Shown in pieces: positions 17,967 to 28,200 of a stretch of DNA of 64,000 nucleotides (the stretch's first letter is position 1; every line of letters begins with the position of its first letter). Below the pieces are notes generated by a model. It was not told the DNA's origin. It made no database searches and saw only the letters and a list, made by a program, of their open reading frames with translations. The DNA comes from Croceivirga sp009797885. GTDB lineage: Bacteria; Bacteroidota; Bacteroidia; Flavobacteriales; Flavobacteriaceae. Made by a program: the position numbers and the translations under genes. The DNA lies in the NCBI GenBank assembly GCA_045866215.1, contig AP035880.1, positions 3,472,001 through 3,536,000 of the forward strand, given 5' to 3'.

Positions 17967-18449
17967 AAAGGGGCAATGGCGCCTAAGCGCTATTGGTGTT
18001 GCTGGAAAAAAAGGGAAAGGGACATTTTTATGATGCTGAAAAATCACATGGATTTTTCATATAATCACATATCAACCAAAGCTACCATTTGTTCTGTTAA
18101 CGAAACACTTATGCATCAATTTTTGCGATGCTTGGTGCTCTTGCTTAGATTTCCATCGTCCAAGCTTCAAGGATATCATATGTTGAAGTGTTACGTCTTT
18201 TTTAAACATGGTACAATGATTTCAAATTGGGGTTTTTTGATAGGTCACTGGCCTCCGAAGTTTAGGGGCCTGTTTAGGAGTGGAACAAGTTCTATAACAG
18301 GCATTTGAAGAAAACCCCAAGGGTTATCCCATCGGTCTTGCAAAGGGCTGTTTGGAATCAGTGTTGGACACATCAATGTCTGAGGTCAACAAACTATTTC
18401 ATGGGTTTCGGCTGTGGCCGTTTGGCCCTTCGTCTTAAAACTTCAACTT
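17967..18449 (+). other. Intergenic stretch after giant B
   Basis: Apart from the weak hairpin at 18038-18058 I see nothing. A 110-codon open frame at 17976-18308 has no recognisable protein features (irregular composition, no conserved motif) and is not called. Confidence 0.5.
18038..18058 (+). terminator. AU-rich hairpin after giant B, weak terminator candidate
   Basis: GAAAAATC (18038-18045) and GATTTTTC (18051-18058) form a perfect 8-bp stem with a 5-nt loop, 71 bp after the stop of giant B. The stem is weak and there is no long T run after it. Confidence 0.3.
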
Positions 18450-18569
18450 ATGCTGGACGGATTGAGTGATATGGTACGGGAAGCCCAATTCTTCCTAATG
18501 CTTGGGTTGATTGTCTCCGCAGTGGTTGTATTACTCTTTTTGTGGATCAGGTCTTACAAAAGGCGATAA
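18450..18569 (+). CDS. 39-aa single-pass membrane peptide
   Basis: The frame from ATG 18450 to TAA 18567 encodes an acidic/polar N-terminus (MLDGLSDMVREAQ), one hydrophobic helix of about 19 residues (FFLMLGLIVSAVVVLLFLW) and a basic tail (IRSYKRR). Following the positive-inside rule, the C-terminus should face the cytoplasm. No family is recognised. It ends 94 bp before the glycosyltransferase gene on the same strand, so it may belong with that gene. The clean amphipathic layout is the main evidence; no ribosome-binding signal decides it. Confidence 0.45.
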   Translation: MLDGLSDMVREAQFFLMLGLIVSAVVVLLFLWIRSYKRR

Positions 18570-18663
18570 TGGGACAATTTGAAAAGGTATTACAACGACC
18601 ATCCTATGCAAAATAATCACAAGGTAGTTGAATGCATGCATAAACCACTAATCCACCCCCGCT

Positions 18664-20493
18664 ATGTCAAAACGAATGGATAAAAAGAAAAAAAGGGGAA
18701 CCCTCCCTGTTCTTCCGAAAGAAGAACAGACCAAGAACCAGAAAAAGCCAATGTACCTAAAATATGGTATACAGGTAGTACTGGTTGTTTTGATACTGAT
18801 GATCTATGGTGAAACCACCAATTTTGAATTTGCCATCGATGATACCATACTGGTTACGGAGAATCAATACGTACAAAATGGCCTATCGGGAATGGGCAGG
18901 CTTTTCTCCGATATGGCCAATGGGGATTGGGAATTGCAAACAATAAGTATTACCCGCCCGCTAACCGCTGTTTCCCACGCATTGGATGTGTCCCTTTTTG
19001 GCATGGAACCCCAGCACCATCACATGATGAACCTCGTGTACTATATTGCGCTGGTGTTATTGCTCTTTCAAATTATGAAGCGCTATCTGCTCAAAGGCCG
19101 ACCAATGCTCACGATTTTGGCCATCCTTGTCATTTTTACGGTTCATCCCGTACATGTTGAATCGGTCGCTAACATCAAGGGGAGGGACGATATCCTATGT
19201 TTTCTGGCCATTGCATTGTCCTTATGGTGGCTTTTCAAAGCAGAAGAGGAGCGGAGTGGCTTCTGGAAGGGACTGAGTATGATTGCTTTTACGGCATCGC
19301 TTTTTTTTAAGGAAACGGGCGTCGCTTTTGCCCTTCTTATCCCCCTTACCTTCTATTATTTCCAAACGCAACCCTTGAAGTCGGTCGTGCGGAAGACCTG
19401 GCCCTATTTGGCCATTGGATTGGCATTTATGCTCTTCCGGATGCTGCATTTGGAAAACGACTCAAGATACCTTAACGAGTTTAACAATAGTCTAATTACG
19501 TTGGACACCCCCGATAGGCTGATCATGACCTTTTACATTTTGGGGTATTACCTAAAACTGCTGTTTTGGCCCCATCCCTTGAACTGGGATTATTCCTCGG
19601 GACATTTCTCCATGGAGGACGGGACCCTGCCCGCTGCCATAATCAGTTTGGTCATATATATTACCCTTTTGGGCTTTGCAGTTTGGGGCATCAAAAAGAA
19701 ACATCCCGCGACTTACGGTATTTGGTTTTATTTGCTTACCCTTTTTCCGGTCAGCAATTTGCTGGTCATTATTCTCGCCACCATGGCCGAACGGTTCCTG
19801 TTCATACCTTTATTTGGTTTCTCCTGGGCAATTGTTTTTGCGGTGGAGGCAGTGGTAAAGAAAGCAAGGGCCGGTCGTCGCAAGGGACATGCCGTCTATT
19901 ACCTATGGATAGGGGCTCCTGCAGTCATAGTGTTGTTTGCGCTCTTGGCTTCTGCCCGTGCAAGCGATTGGCGCGACAGCGAAACCTTAATTTTGGCCGA
20001 TGTGGAACATGGAAGATCCATTCGAACACAGACCTTTTACCTTCAGCACCTTACCGGTTTGTCGGATAATCGGATACAAAACCACATGAAAGCCCTGGAC
20101 CATTGTAAAAAAACGCTGGAACGATTTCCTGATGACACCAAGTTGTGGTTCATTTATGGTGTCATCCAGTCCGAACTGGGCAATACACCAGAATCCATTA
20201 AGGGTTATGAAAAAGCCGTGGAGAAAGATCCTGAAAACACCTTAGCCCTGACCAACCTGGGCCAGCATTACGTCGATCGCGATGCAGAAAAGGCGATGGC
20301 CTATTTCCGCCAGGCCTCCGAAGCGGACCTCAATAATGCATTGGCTGCCGGAAACCTGGCAATTATGTTGCACCAAAGGGGACGATTGGAGGAGGCCATA
20401 CCTTTTTACGAGCGTGCGGTCAACAGCGGATCGGCAGAGAAAAACATACTGGACGGCTATGCCATATTGAAGGATGATCTGGGATTGGAGTGA
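18664..20493 (+). CDS. TMTC-like polytopic membrane glycosyltransferase with C-terminal TPRs
   Basis: Integral membrane protein of 609 residues. A basic cytoplasmic N-terminus (KKKKRG) precedes about ten membrane helices to residue ~440, and then TPR-type helical repeats (about 475-600; YGVIQSELGNTPESIKGYEKAV is one). The first external loop carries FAIDDTILVTEN, and the segment after helix 3 reads HPVHVESVANIKGRDDI. Both are hallmarks of the eukaryotic TMTC O-mannosyltransferases and their bacterial relatives (GT-C fold, acidic pair in loop 1 acting with a lipid-linked sugar). The likely role is transfer of a sugar from a polyprenyl phosphate to periplasmic protein; donor and acceptor are inferred, not shown. 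The gene lies between two giant secreted proteins, possible substrates. Confidence 0.75.
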   Translation: MSKRMDKKKKRGTLPVLPKEEQTKNQKKPMYLKYGIQVVLVVLILMIYGETTNFEFAIDDTILVTENQYVQNGLSGMGRLFSDMANGDWELQTISITRPLTAVSHALDVSLFGMEPQHHHMMNLVYYIALVLLLFQIMKRYLLKGRPMLTILAILVIFTVHPVHVESVANIKGRDDILCFLAIALSLWWLFKAEEERSGFWKGLSMIAFTASLFFKETGVAFALLIPLTFYYFQTQPLKSVVRKTWPYLAIGLAFMLFRMLHLENDSRYLNEFNNSLITLDTPDRLIMTFYILGYYLKLLFWPHPLNWDYSSGHFSMEDGTLPAAIISLVIYITLLGFAVWGIKKKHPATYGIWFYLLTLFPVSNLLVIILATMAERFLFIPLFGFSWAIVFAVEAVVKKARAGRRKGHAVYYLWIGAPAVIVLFALLASARASDWRDSETLILADVEHGRSIRTQTFYLQHLTGLSDNRIQNHMKALDHCKKTLERFPDDTKLWFIYGVIQSELGNTPESIKGYEKAVEKDPENTLALTNLGQHYVDRDAEKAMAYFRQASEADLNNALAAGNLAIMLHQRGRLEEAIPFYERAVNSGSAEKNILDGYAILKDDLGLE

Positions 20494-20694
20494 GTGCGGT
20501 CCAAACCTTTGGCCAACCCACGGAATAATTTTGGTAGGTACAGGATAAATACCATTTTGATGAACAAAATAAAGAACAATCGAGGATGCATCAAAGTTCC
20601 TGAAAAGGGAGTAGTATCGTTTCAGGGAAAATCAAAAAGTTAAAAAACAACCTATTTGGGGTTACAGCAATGTAGCTTTACTTAAAATTTAACC

Positions 20695-21135
20695 ATGGAT
20701 ATATTTTTTAAAGAAGCCGTTAACCAAGCCAGAAAAGGCCTATCGGAAGGTGGAATTCCAATCGGGAGTGTCATCGTACACCAAGGGACCATTCTTGGAA
20801 GGGGGCATAACAGAAGGATCCAAAAGGGCAGTGTCGTCCTTCATGGGGAAATGGATGCCTTCGAAGATGCGGGAAGGCAAGAGGCAAAAGTCTACAGGGA
20901 ATCCACCATTTACACCACCCTGTCACCATGTCCCATGTGTACTGGGGCAATTTTGCTTTATGGAATTCCCAAAGTGGTCATTGGGGAAAACAAGACCTTT
21001 TTAGGGGCCGAAGATCTGTTAAGGGCCCATGGTGTGGAGGTCATCGTTCTGAACGATGAGGAATGCATAAAAATGATGGAGGACTTTATTGCGGACAGAC
21101 CTGAATTGTGGAATGAGGACATTGGGGAAGAATAA
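20695..21135 (+). CDS. Cytosine deaminase, closely similar to fungal Fcy1
   Basis: Cytidine-deaminase-fold zinc enzyme of 146 residues, predicted to convert cytosine to uracil in pyrimidine salvage. Zinc ligands His50, Cys79 and Cys82 and the proton-shuttle Glu52 are visible in LHGEMDAFEDAG and TLSPCPMCTGAI. Each is offset by exactly 12 from His62, Cys91, Cys94 and Glu64 of yeast Fcy1. Other words shared with Fcy1 as I remember it are GRGHN, YTTLSPC.MCTGAI, YGIP, VVGEN-like, ERP..W and a C-terminal EDIGE. The bacterial CodA enzyme is an unrelated amidohydrolase. The relation to Fcy1 rather than to tRNA adenosine deaminase is supported by the short N-terminus and the matching C-terminus. A TAGCTTTA box at 20673-20680 may be the -7 element. 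The gene stands alone. Confidence 0.88.
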   Translation: MDIFFKEAVNQARKGLSEGGIPIGSVIVHQGTILGRGHNRRIQKGSVVLHGEMDAFEDAGRQEAKVYRESTIYTTLSPCPMCTGAILLYGIPKVVIGENKTFLGAEDLLRAHGVEVIVLNDEECIKMMEDFIADRPELWNEDIGEE

Positions 21136-21180
21136 ATACCCATAATTTCGAATCCACCTCCAAAAATCATTCACCACATG

Positions 21181-21720
21181 GTCATTTCGACCAACGGGAG
21201 AAATCTAAACCCCATTGACGGGATTTCCCAATTGTGCTTCGGACTCCCCCATATAAATCGATAGGTTGTCATTCCCGCGTAGGCAGGAATCCATTCTTAC
21301 AGGACATAGGGAGGGATTCCGCATCCCATGCTTCGACTTCGTTCAGGATCCGTGCGGAATTATAGGAAAAGATGGTCTCGGCTCCACCCTCAAAAATCAT
21401 TCACCACGTGGTCATTTCGACCGACGGGAGAATTCTAAATCCCATTGACGGGATTTCCCAATCGCGCTTCGTCCTACCCCATATAAATCGATAGGTTGTC
21501 ATTCCCGCGTAGGCAGGAATCCATTCTTACAGGACATTGAGTGGAATTCCGCATCCCATGTTTCGACTTCGTTCAGGATCCGTGCGGAATGAAGGGAAAA
21601 GATGGTCTCGGCTCCACCTTCAAAAACCATAACCCTGTGGTCATTTCGACCAACGGGAGAAATCTAAACCCCATTGACGGGATTTCACGATTAGAGCTGT
21701 ACCCCCCTATAAATCGATAG
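21181..21720. repeat. Tandem 230-bp intergenic repeat, 2.3 copies
   Basis: Copies start with GTCATTTCGACC at 21181, 21411 and 21640 (spacing 230 and 229 bp); the third is cut short near 21720 at ATAAATCGATAG. Each full unit joins element 1 (GTCATTTCGACC.ACGGGAGAA) to element 2 (GTTGTCATTCCCGCG, GCAGGAATCCATTC and a pairing ATTCCGCA/TGCGGAAT with a ~29-nt loop). The two elements also occur at 3315-3600. Confidence 0.85.
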
Positions 21721-21757
21721 TAAGAGCACAGCCTTATTGGCCAGCAGGCATCCATTG

Positions 21758-21875
21758 GGATCCATTTTCAGTGGTTACTGGACAATAAATCCAGAGAATC
21801 TCCCACTTATTGGCAAATGTAGACGATTGTTACATTGAAAGAGAACACTTGTTACATTGGTGTTAAAGTGTTGGC
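21758..21875 (+). promoter_or_regulatory. Promoter-like element shared by the three giant genes (copy 3, duplicated core)
   Basis: GGATCCATTT (21758) is followed by CACTTAT...CAAAT...GACGATTGTTAC (TTGTTAC at 21827-21833) and again GAACACTTGTTAC (21849-21855). The latter leads to TTAAAGTGTTGG at the same distance as TTAAGTGTTGA in copy 1. The core therefore occurs twice here, about 400 bp before the ATG of giant C. Confidence 0.45.
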
Positions 21876-21952
21876 CTATAGGGGATACCTTTACTTCTAA
21901 AAGTGTCATAATCGTTTGAAGAGGAAAACTCCTACAGCGTCTTCCCGCTCGG

Positions 21953-22253
21953 CAAACCTTGGGACACTTCGGATCCAAAACAACAGGTCTCCCTGCTTGG
22001 ATGATTTGGAAAGATTGGATGGTAAGGGACCTACTGTGTTGGAAGCACATAGGAGAACGATGTCAGGGATGTTGGGCGAAGCTGGGTGTTTGGAATTTCC
22101 AGGGCACCCAATACCTTCTTGTATCCACCCTCTGGTCTCCAATTCTGAAATCAGTGTGGTGGCCTTTGATATGGGATCCGGGCTATCCCTTGCCCACGCT
22201 GCAATGGCGGTTGGTTCAAGATCGATTGTTTCATACCTATACCTTGATATGTT
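21953..22253 (+). promoter_or_regulatory. Conserved ~300-bp leader of giant C
   Basis: Counterpart of 12016-12317. Shared blocks include GGGACACTTCGGATC, GGATGATTTG and the last 200 bp; the two leaders differ by one base in length. Confidence 0.6.
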
Positions 22254-22257
22254 ATGA
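22060..22257 (+). CDS. Possible leader peptide overlapping the start of giant C
   Basis: The frame runs 65 codons from ATG 22060, and is open further upstream to TTG 21916. It ends in TGA 22255-22257, overlapping the ATG of giant C as ATGA. It aligns without gaps with the frame before giant B, with several synonymous third-base changes. The segment upstream of about 22045 does not keep frame with its counterpart, so only this part behaves as if coding. No domain is recognised. Confidence 0.35.
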   Translation: MSGMLGEAGCLEFPGHPIPSCIHPLVSNSEISVVAFDMGSGLSLAHAAMAVGSRSIVSYLYLDML

Positions 22258-25200
22258 GAGCAAATTACCCCATGGGCCTGAACCCTGTATTGATTTTTTT
22301 AATAGGCTTATGGACCACAACGGGCCTCTTTGCCCAAAGCGAGTTCATTACCACCTGGAAAACGAACAATTCGGGCCCCTCTAATAACAACTCCTTTACC
22401 ATCCCCGCCACGGGGACCTACGATGTGGACCTGGGCAATGATGGCACGTATGACCTGTTCGACCAGACCGGGACCACCACCGTGAATATCACCACCTATG
22501 GCCATACCGCCGGGGAGATACAAGTGGCCCTCCGCAATGCGAGCTCCGGGACCCTGACCAGGATATATTTCAACAATGGGGGTGATAAGCAGAAACTGCT
22601 CTCGGTGGACCAGTGGGGCAGCAGCATTTCTTGGAGCAGCATGGCCGGTGCATTTAGAGGTTGTACCAATCTGGAGGTCAAGGCAACCGATGCCCCGGAC
22701 CTGAGCAAGGTGACCAGTATGGAAAGCATGTTCCAATGGTGTACCTCACTTACGCAAGCAACGGACCTTTCCAACTGGAACACGGCTGGGGTGACCCTTA
22801 TGCAAAACGTGTTCAATGGGGCAAGTTCCTTTAACGGGGACATCAGTTCCTGGGATACGGGCAGCGTGCTCACTATGCACGGCATGTTTGAGGGTGCAAG
22901 TTCCTTTAATGCGGACATTGGTTCCTGGAACACCAGTAGTGTGTGGGTCATGGGCTTGATGTTCTCTGGCGCAACTGCCTTTGATCAGGATTTGGGGGAT
23001 TGGAACCTGGGGGCGTTGGCCAATGGCACCGGAATGCTCGATAACAGTGGGCTTTCCGTGAACAATTGGGATGCTACGCTCAAAGGTTGGCACAACCAGG
23101 GCCTTATCAGAAATATAACCATCGGTGCTTCTGGATTGGTCTACTGTGCGGCTGGCATAGAGCGTGCCGGGTTAAAAGAGGATAATGCCGTCAACTTCAC
23201 TGGAGACAGTCCGAAAACCAGTGCTCCGACCGCCCGATGCCACCCTGGCATCACCTTGGGATTTAACTCCAATGGCATTGCCAACATTACCAACTATTGG
23301 GTGGACACCGGTTCGAGTGATGCCTGTGGGATTGCCTCCTTGGTCATAAACAACAGCAGCTTTAGGACTACCGGTACGCGGATAGTAACCCTTACGGTGA
23401 CGGGTAATACCGGCATGGTATCGACTTGCACCACCCCAGTGACGGTGGTAGGTACCGCCGACTTTCTTACCACTTGGGATACCACCAAAACCAGCGACGG
23501 TTCGTCCGATAGCAACTCCATCACCATCCCCGCCAGCGGAACCTACGATGTGGACGTGGGCAATGATGGCACCTACGACCTGTTCGGCCAGACCGGGTCC
23601 ATCACCGTGGATGTTACCAAATATACCAACTATGGTGACGAAGCGCGTAAAAACTATGAAGCGGGGGAGATAAAAATTGCCCTCCGCAATGCGGCCTCCG
23701 GGGCCAGGCTTGTTGTGTACGGGTACCTGACCGGGATGGATTTCAAAGATTCGTCGAAGGGGGTCGACAGGGATAAGCTACTCTCGGTGGACCAGTGGGG
23801 CAGCAGTATTGCCTGGAACAGCATGGCGGGTGCATTTTACAGCTGTACCAATCTGGAGGTCAAGGCGACCGACGCCCCCGATCTGGACAGCGTAACCAGT
23901 ATGGATAATATGTTCGTCAGATGTAAGTCCATTACAGGAGAGACGGGCTTCTCCAACTGGAACACATCTGGAGTGACCGATATGAGCTATATGTTTGCCG
24001 GGGCAAGTGTTTTTTATGGGGACATCGGTTCCTGGGACACCAGTAGTGTGAACAATATGGACCACATGTTCAGTGGGGCAACAGCCTTTAACCAAAACAT
24101 CGGTTCGTGGAATGTGGCCAGTGTGACCAGCATGCAAAGCATGTTTCAGCGTACAAGTTCCTTTAACGGGGAAATTGGTTCCTGGGACACGGGCAGCGTA
24201 ACCAATATGAACGCCATGTTCCTTATGGCAAGCGCCTTTGACCAGAATTTGGGGGATTGGGACATGGGGGTGTTGTCCAGTGGCCTTGGGATGCTCAATG
24301 GTAGTGGGCTCTCCATTGCCAATTGGGACGCCACGCTGATCGGTTGGCACCAAAAAAGCTTCACCAACAAGGTAACCATTGGCGCATATAACCTAATCTA
24401 CTGTGCCGCCAGTACCCAGCGTGCCACATTGATAACCAATGGCTTCAACATTATTGATGATACTGGGGACACCACCTCCCCGGAGGCCAGGTGCAAGGAC
24501 ATAGCAATGCGGCTGGGCCCCATAGGGAATGTGACCCTGGATCCCGACCTTATAGATGATGGTTCCCACGATCCCTGCGGGATTGCCTCGTTGACCGTAT
24601 CCCCGGGCACCCTTTGGGGTACAGGTACGGAGACAGTGACCCTAACAGTGACCGATCACGGTGGGAACTGGAGTACGTGCGAGGCCGACGTGACCCTGGG
24701 TGCCTATTCCTCGGATATCTTCGTCACCACCTGGGATACGACCAAAACCAGTAGCGACTCCTCTGATAGCAACTCCATCCGCCTCCCTTTTGGCGGGACC
24801 TTCGATGTGGATATAGGCAATGATGGTAGCTATGAAGTGACGAAACATGGAGGGAGTGTCTACAGGCCCTTGACCATAGATGTGACCACCTATACCGACC
24901 CTACAGGTAACAACTATGAGGCAGGGGAAATACAGGTGGCCATACGCAGTAATACTGATGGCCAGCCCGCAAATGGAACCAGATGGAGTACATTGATAAG
25001 GATTTGGTTCGATGATGATACAAATGACAAGGAAAAGATACTCTCCGTGGACCAATGGGGCAGTACAAAATGGTACCGATTAGGTAGTGCATTTGGTGGC
25101 TGTACCAATCTGGACGTTTTGGCGACCGATGTTCCCGACCTGAGCGAAATGAACAAGCATACGGGAATCAATACAGGGCTGTCCGCCATGTTTATCGACT

Positions 25201-28200
25201 GTAAATCACTCAAGGGGAATGCTAGTTTCGCCAACTGGAATGTAAGTACTATCCCCAATATGGGATCCATGTTTCAGGGTGCAAACCTCTTTAACCAGAA
25301 CATTGGCTCCTGGAACACCAGCAGTGTAACTAATATGGGTGCCATGCTCCGGAGCGCCACCTCCTTTGACCATAACCTTGGCAATTGGAACATGCAACAG
25401 GTGACCAGGGCCGATAAAATGCTCGACAATACGGGGATGTCTGTGGATAACTGGGATACCACGATCATTGGTTGGGATGAGCAGGCCTTCACCAATACGG
25501 TCACCGTCGGTGGTGGTGGCCTGGTCTACTGTAAGGCCTACGAAGAGCGTGCCAGGTTGACCCTGAACATTAGTGACAGCGCTGAGGATGACCCACCGAC
25601 AGCCAATTGTGAGGAGCAGTTATGGCTGGTATTCGGCGACACCTACAAAGCCACCCTGACGGCTGAGGACGTGGACAAGGATTCCGGAGATGCCTGTGGA
25701 CCTGTCTCGCTGAGCTTGTCCCAATATGAGTTTTCCAATGCAGGCGAATACACAGTGACCCTTACGGTGACCGACCCCAACAGTAACACCGCCACCTGCC
25801 AGACCACGGTGAACGTGGGCTATTCCGGAACGGCACATTTTGTCACCACCTGGGACACGACTAAGTCCGGAACCTCCACCAGCAATTCCATTACCATCCC
25901 CGCCATAGGTAACTACGATGTGGACCTTGGCAATGATGGGGATTACGACCTGTTCAACCAGACCGATGAAATCACGGTAAATGTCACCAACTATACCGAC
26001 CCCGACGGCAACAATTACGTGGCAGGGGAGATACAGGTAGCCCTTCGTAATGACTCCGATACCAGTGGACTGACCAGGATAAACTTCGGCGATTCGTCAA
26101 ATGGGGGTGATAGGCAGAAGCTGGTTTCGGTGGACCAATGGGGCACCAATATGTTGTGGAGTACTATGGAAGATGCCTTTTACGGCTGTGCCAATCTGGA
26201 TGTCAAGGCCACCGATGCCCCCAATCTGGTCAACGTGACCGATATGTCCAATATGTTCAACGGTTGTACGGCACTTGGGGGGATTACGACAAACCGTTTC
26301 TCCAATTGGAACACCAGCACGGTGACCGATATGGATGGCATGTTTAAGGGGGCAAGTACCTTTAACAAGAACATCGGATCTTGGGATACAAGCAATGTAA
26401 CCGATATGGCCAATATGTTCAATGGGGCAAGTGCCTTTAACCAGAATAACATCGGTTTGTGGAACACGGCCGGTGTGGACGATATGGGTTATATGTTCAA
26501 TGGGGCAAGTGCCTTTAATGGGAACATTGGTTCCTGGAACGTGGCCAACGTAACCAAAATGGGTAATATGTTCAATGGGGCAAGTTCCTTTGACAAGGAC
26601 ATCACTTCTTGGAACGTGGTTAAGGTAACCGATATGGGTTACATGTTCAATAGTGCAAGCACCTTTGATCAGAACCTTGGCGCATGGGACTTGGGAGCGT
26701 TGACCAATGGCACCAATATGCTCGATAATAGTGGACTCTCCTCGGATAGTTGGGACACTACGCTGATCGGTTGGCATGCAGAGGGTTTCACCACTCCCAC
26801 CATCGGTGCCACAAGCCTGACCTATTGTAAGGCCTACACGGAGCGTGCCGCAATGACCAACATTACAGGCGACAGCCTATCAGATGCCCAGCCAACGGCC
26901 GAGTGCCAACAGGAGGTGACACTACGGTTGGACACCAACGGTACGGCCACGCTGACGACCGACCTTGTGGACAAGGGTAGCGATGGCTGCGGAAGCTTCT
27001 CACTAAGCCTGCCCCAAACCAGCTTTACGACCGAAGATATTGGCACGCAGACGATGACCCTAACGGTAGCCAGTTCCAACAACAAAACGAACACCTGCAC
27101 GACCACGCTGACCGTGGAGGATCCCACAAGTGTATTTGTCACCACCTGGGACACGACCAAGTCCGGCACCTCCACCAGTAATTCCATTACCATCCCCGCT
27201 ACGGGGAACTACGATGTGGATTTGGGCAATGACGGTACTTATGAACTATTGAATCAGACCACTGAAATTACCGTAAATGTCACGGACCATAGCTACGCGG
27301 CCGGGGAAATACAGGTGGCCCTCCGCAATGCCACCTCCAGTTCCGGGGGCTTGACCGGAATACGGTTCAACTTTTCGAGTGATAGGCAGAAGTTGCTCTC
27401 TGTAGACCAATGGGGCAGTGCTATTTCCTGGAGTACCATGGAAAGGGCATTTTATGCCTGCACCAATCTGGACGTGCTGGCGACGGACACCCCCAATCTG
27501 GGCAGCGTGACCAATATGTCCGATATGTTCAATTACTGTACGTCCCTTACGGGGACAACAGCAAACAATTTCTCCAATTGGGACACTAGCAATGTGACCG
27601 ATATGACGGGCATGTTTCTTCAGGCAACTGTCTTTAACCGGGATATCGGTTCCTGGAACGTGGCCAAGGTGACCAGCATGAAAAGCATGTTTGAGAGTGC
27701 AACTGCCTTTGACCAGGACATTGGTTCCTGGAACACAAGTGATGTGACCACTATGGAGCGGATGTTTTTGGGTGCAAGTGTCTTTGATCAGGATTTGAGT
27801 TCCTGGAACACGGCCGGCGTAACCAATATGTCATTGATGTTTACCGCTGCAAGCGCCTTTAACGGGGACATCAGTTCGTGGAATACGGCCGGTGTGACCA
27901 CTATGGAGTATATGTTTCGACAGGCAACAGCCTTTAACACGGACATCGGTTCCTGGAATACAAGCGAGGTGACCACTATGCTCGACATGTTTTATGACGC
28001 AAGTGCCTTTGACCATGACCTGGAGTATTGGGACCTGGAGAAGTTGAGGAATGGTACCGATATGTTCAATAACAGTGGGCTCTCGGTTGCCAATTGGGAC
28101 GCTACCTTGATCGGTTGGAACGGCCAGGGCTTTACCAATAACGTGACCATTGGGGCCTCCGGTCTGACCTACTGTACGGCCACTACCCAGCGTTCCGCAC

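Larger units (their letters stand above)
21136..22253 (+). other. 1.1-kb intergenic region before giant C
   Basis: It contains a tandem 230-bp repeat array (21181-21720), two copies of the TTGTTAC element (21758-21875) and the conserved leader with its overlapping frame (21953-22253). I see no other gene. Confidence 0.7.

Noticed and set aside
17976..18308. 110-codon frame after giant B
   Set aside because: Irregular composition with many Cys, His and Trp, no recognisable domain and no counterpart elsewhere in the window.
21181..21720. CRISPR array
   Set aside because: The direct repeats are 230 bp long with no spacers, so they are a tandem array of intergenic elements, not a CRISPR.
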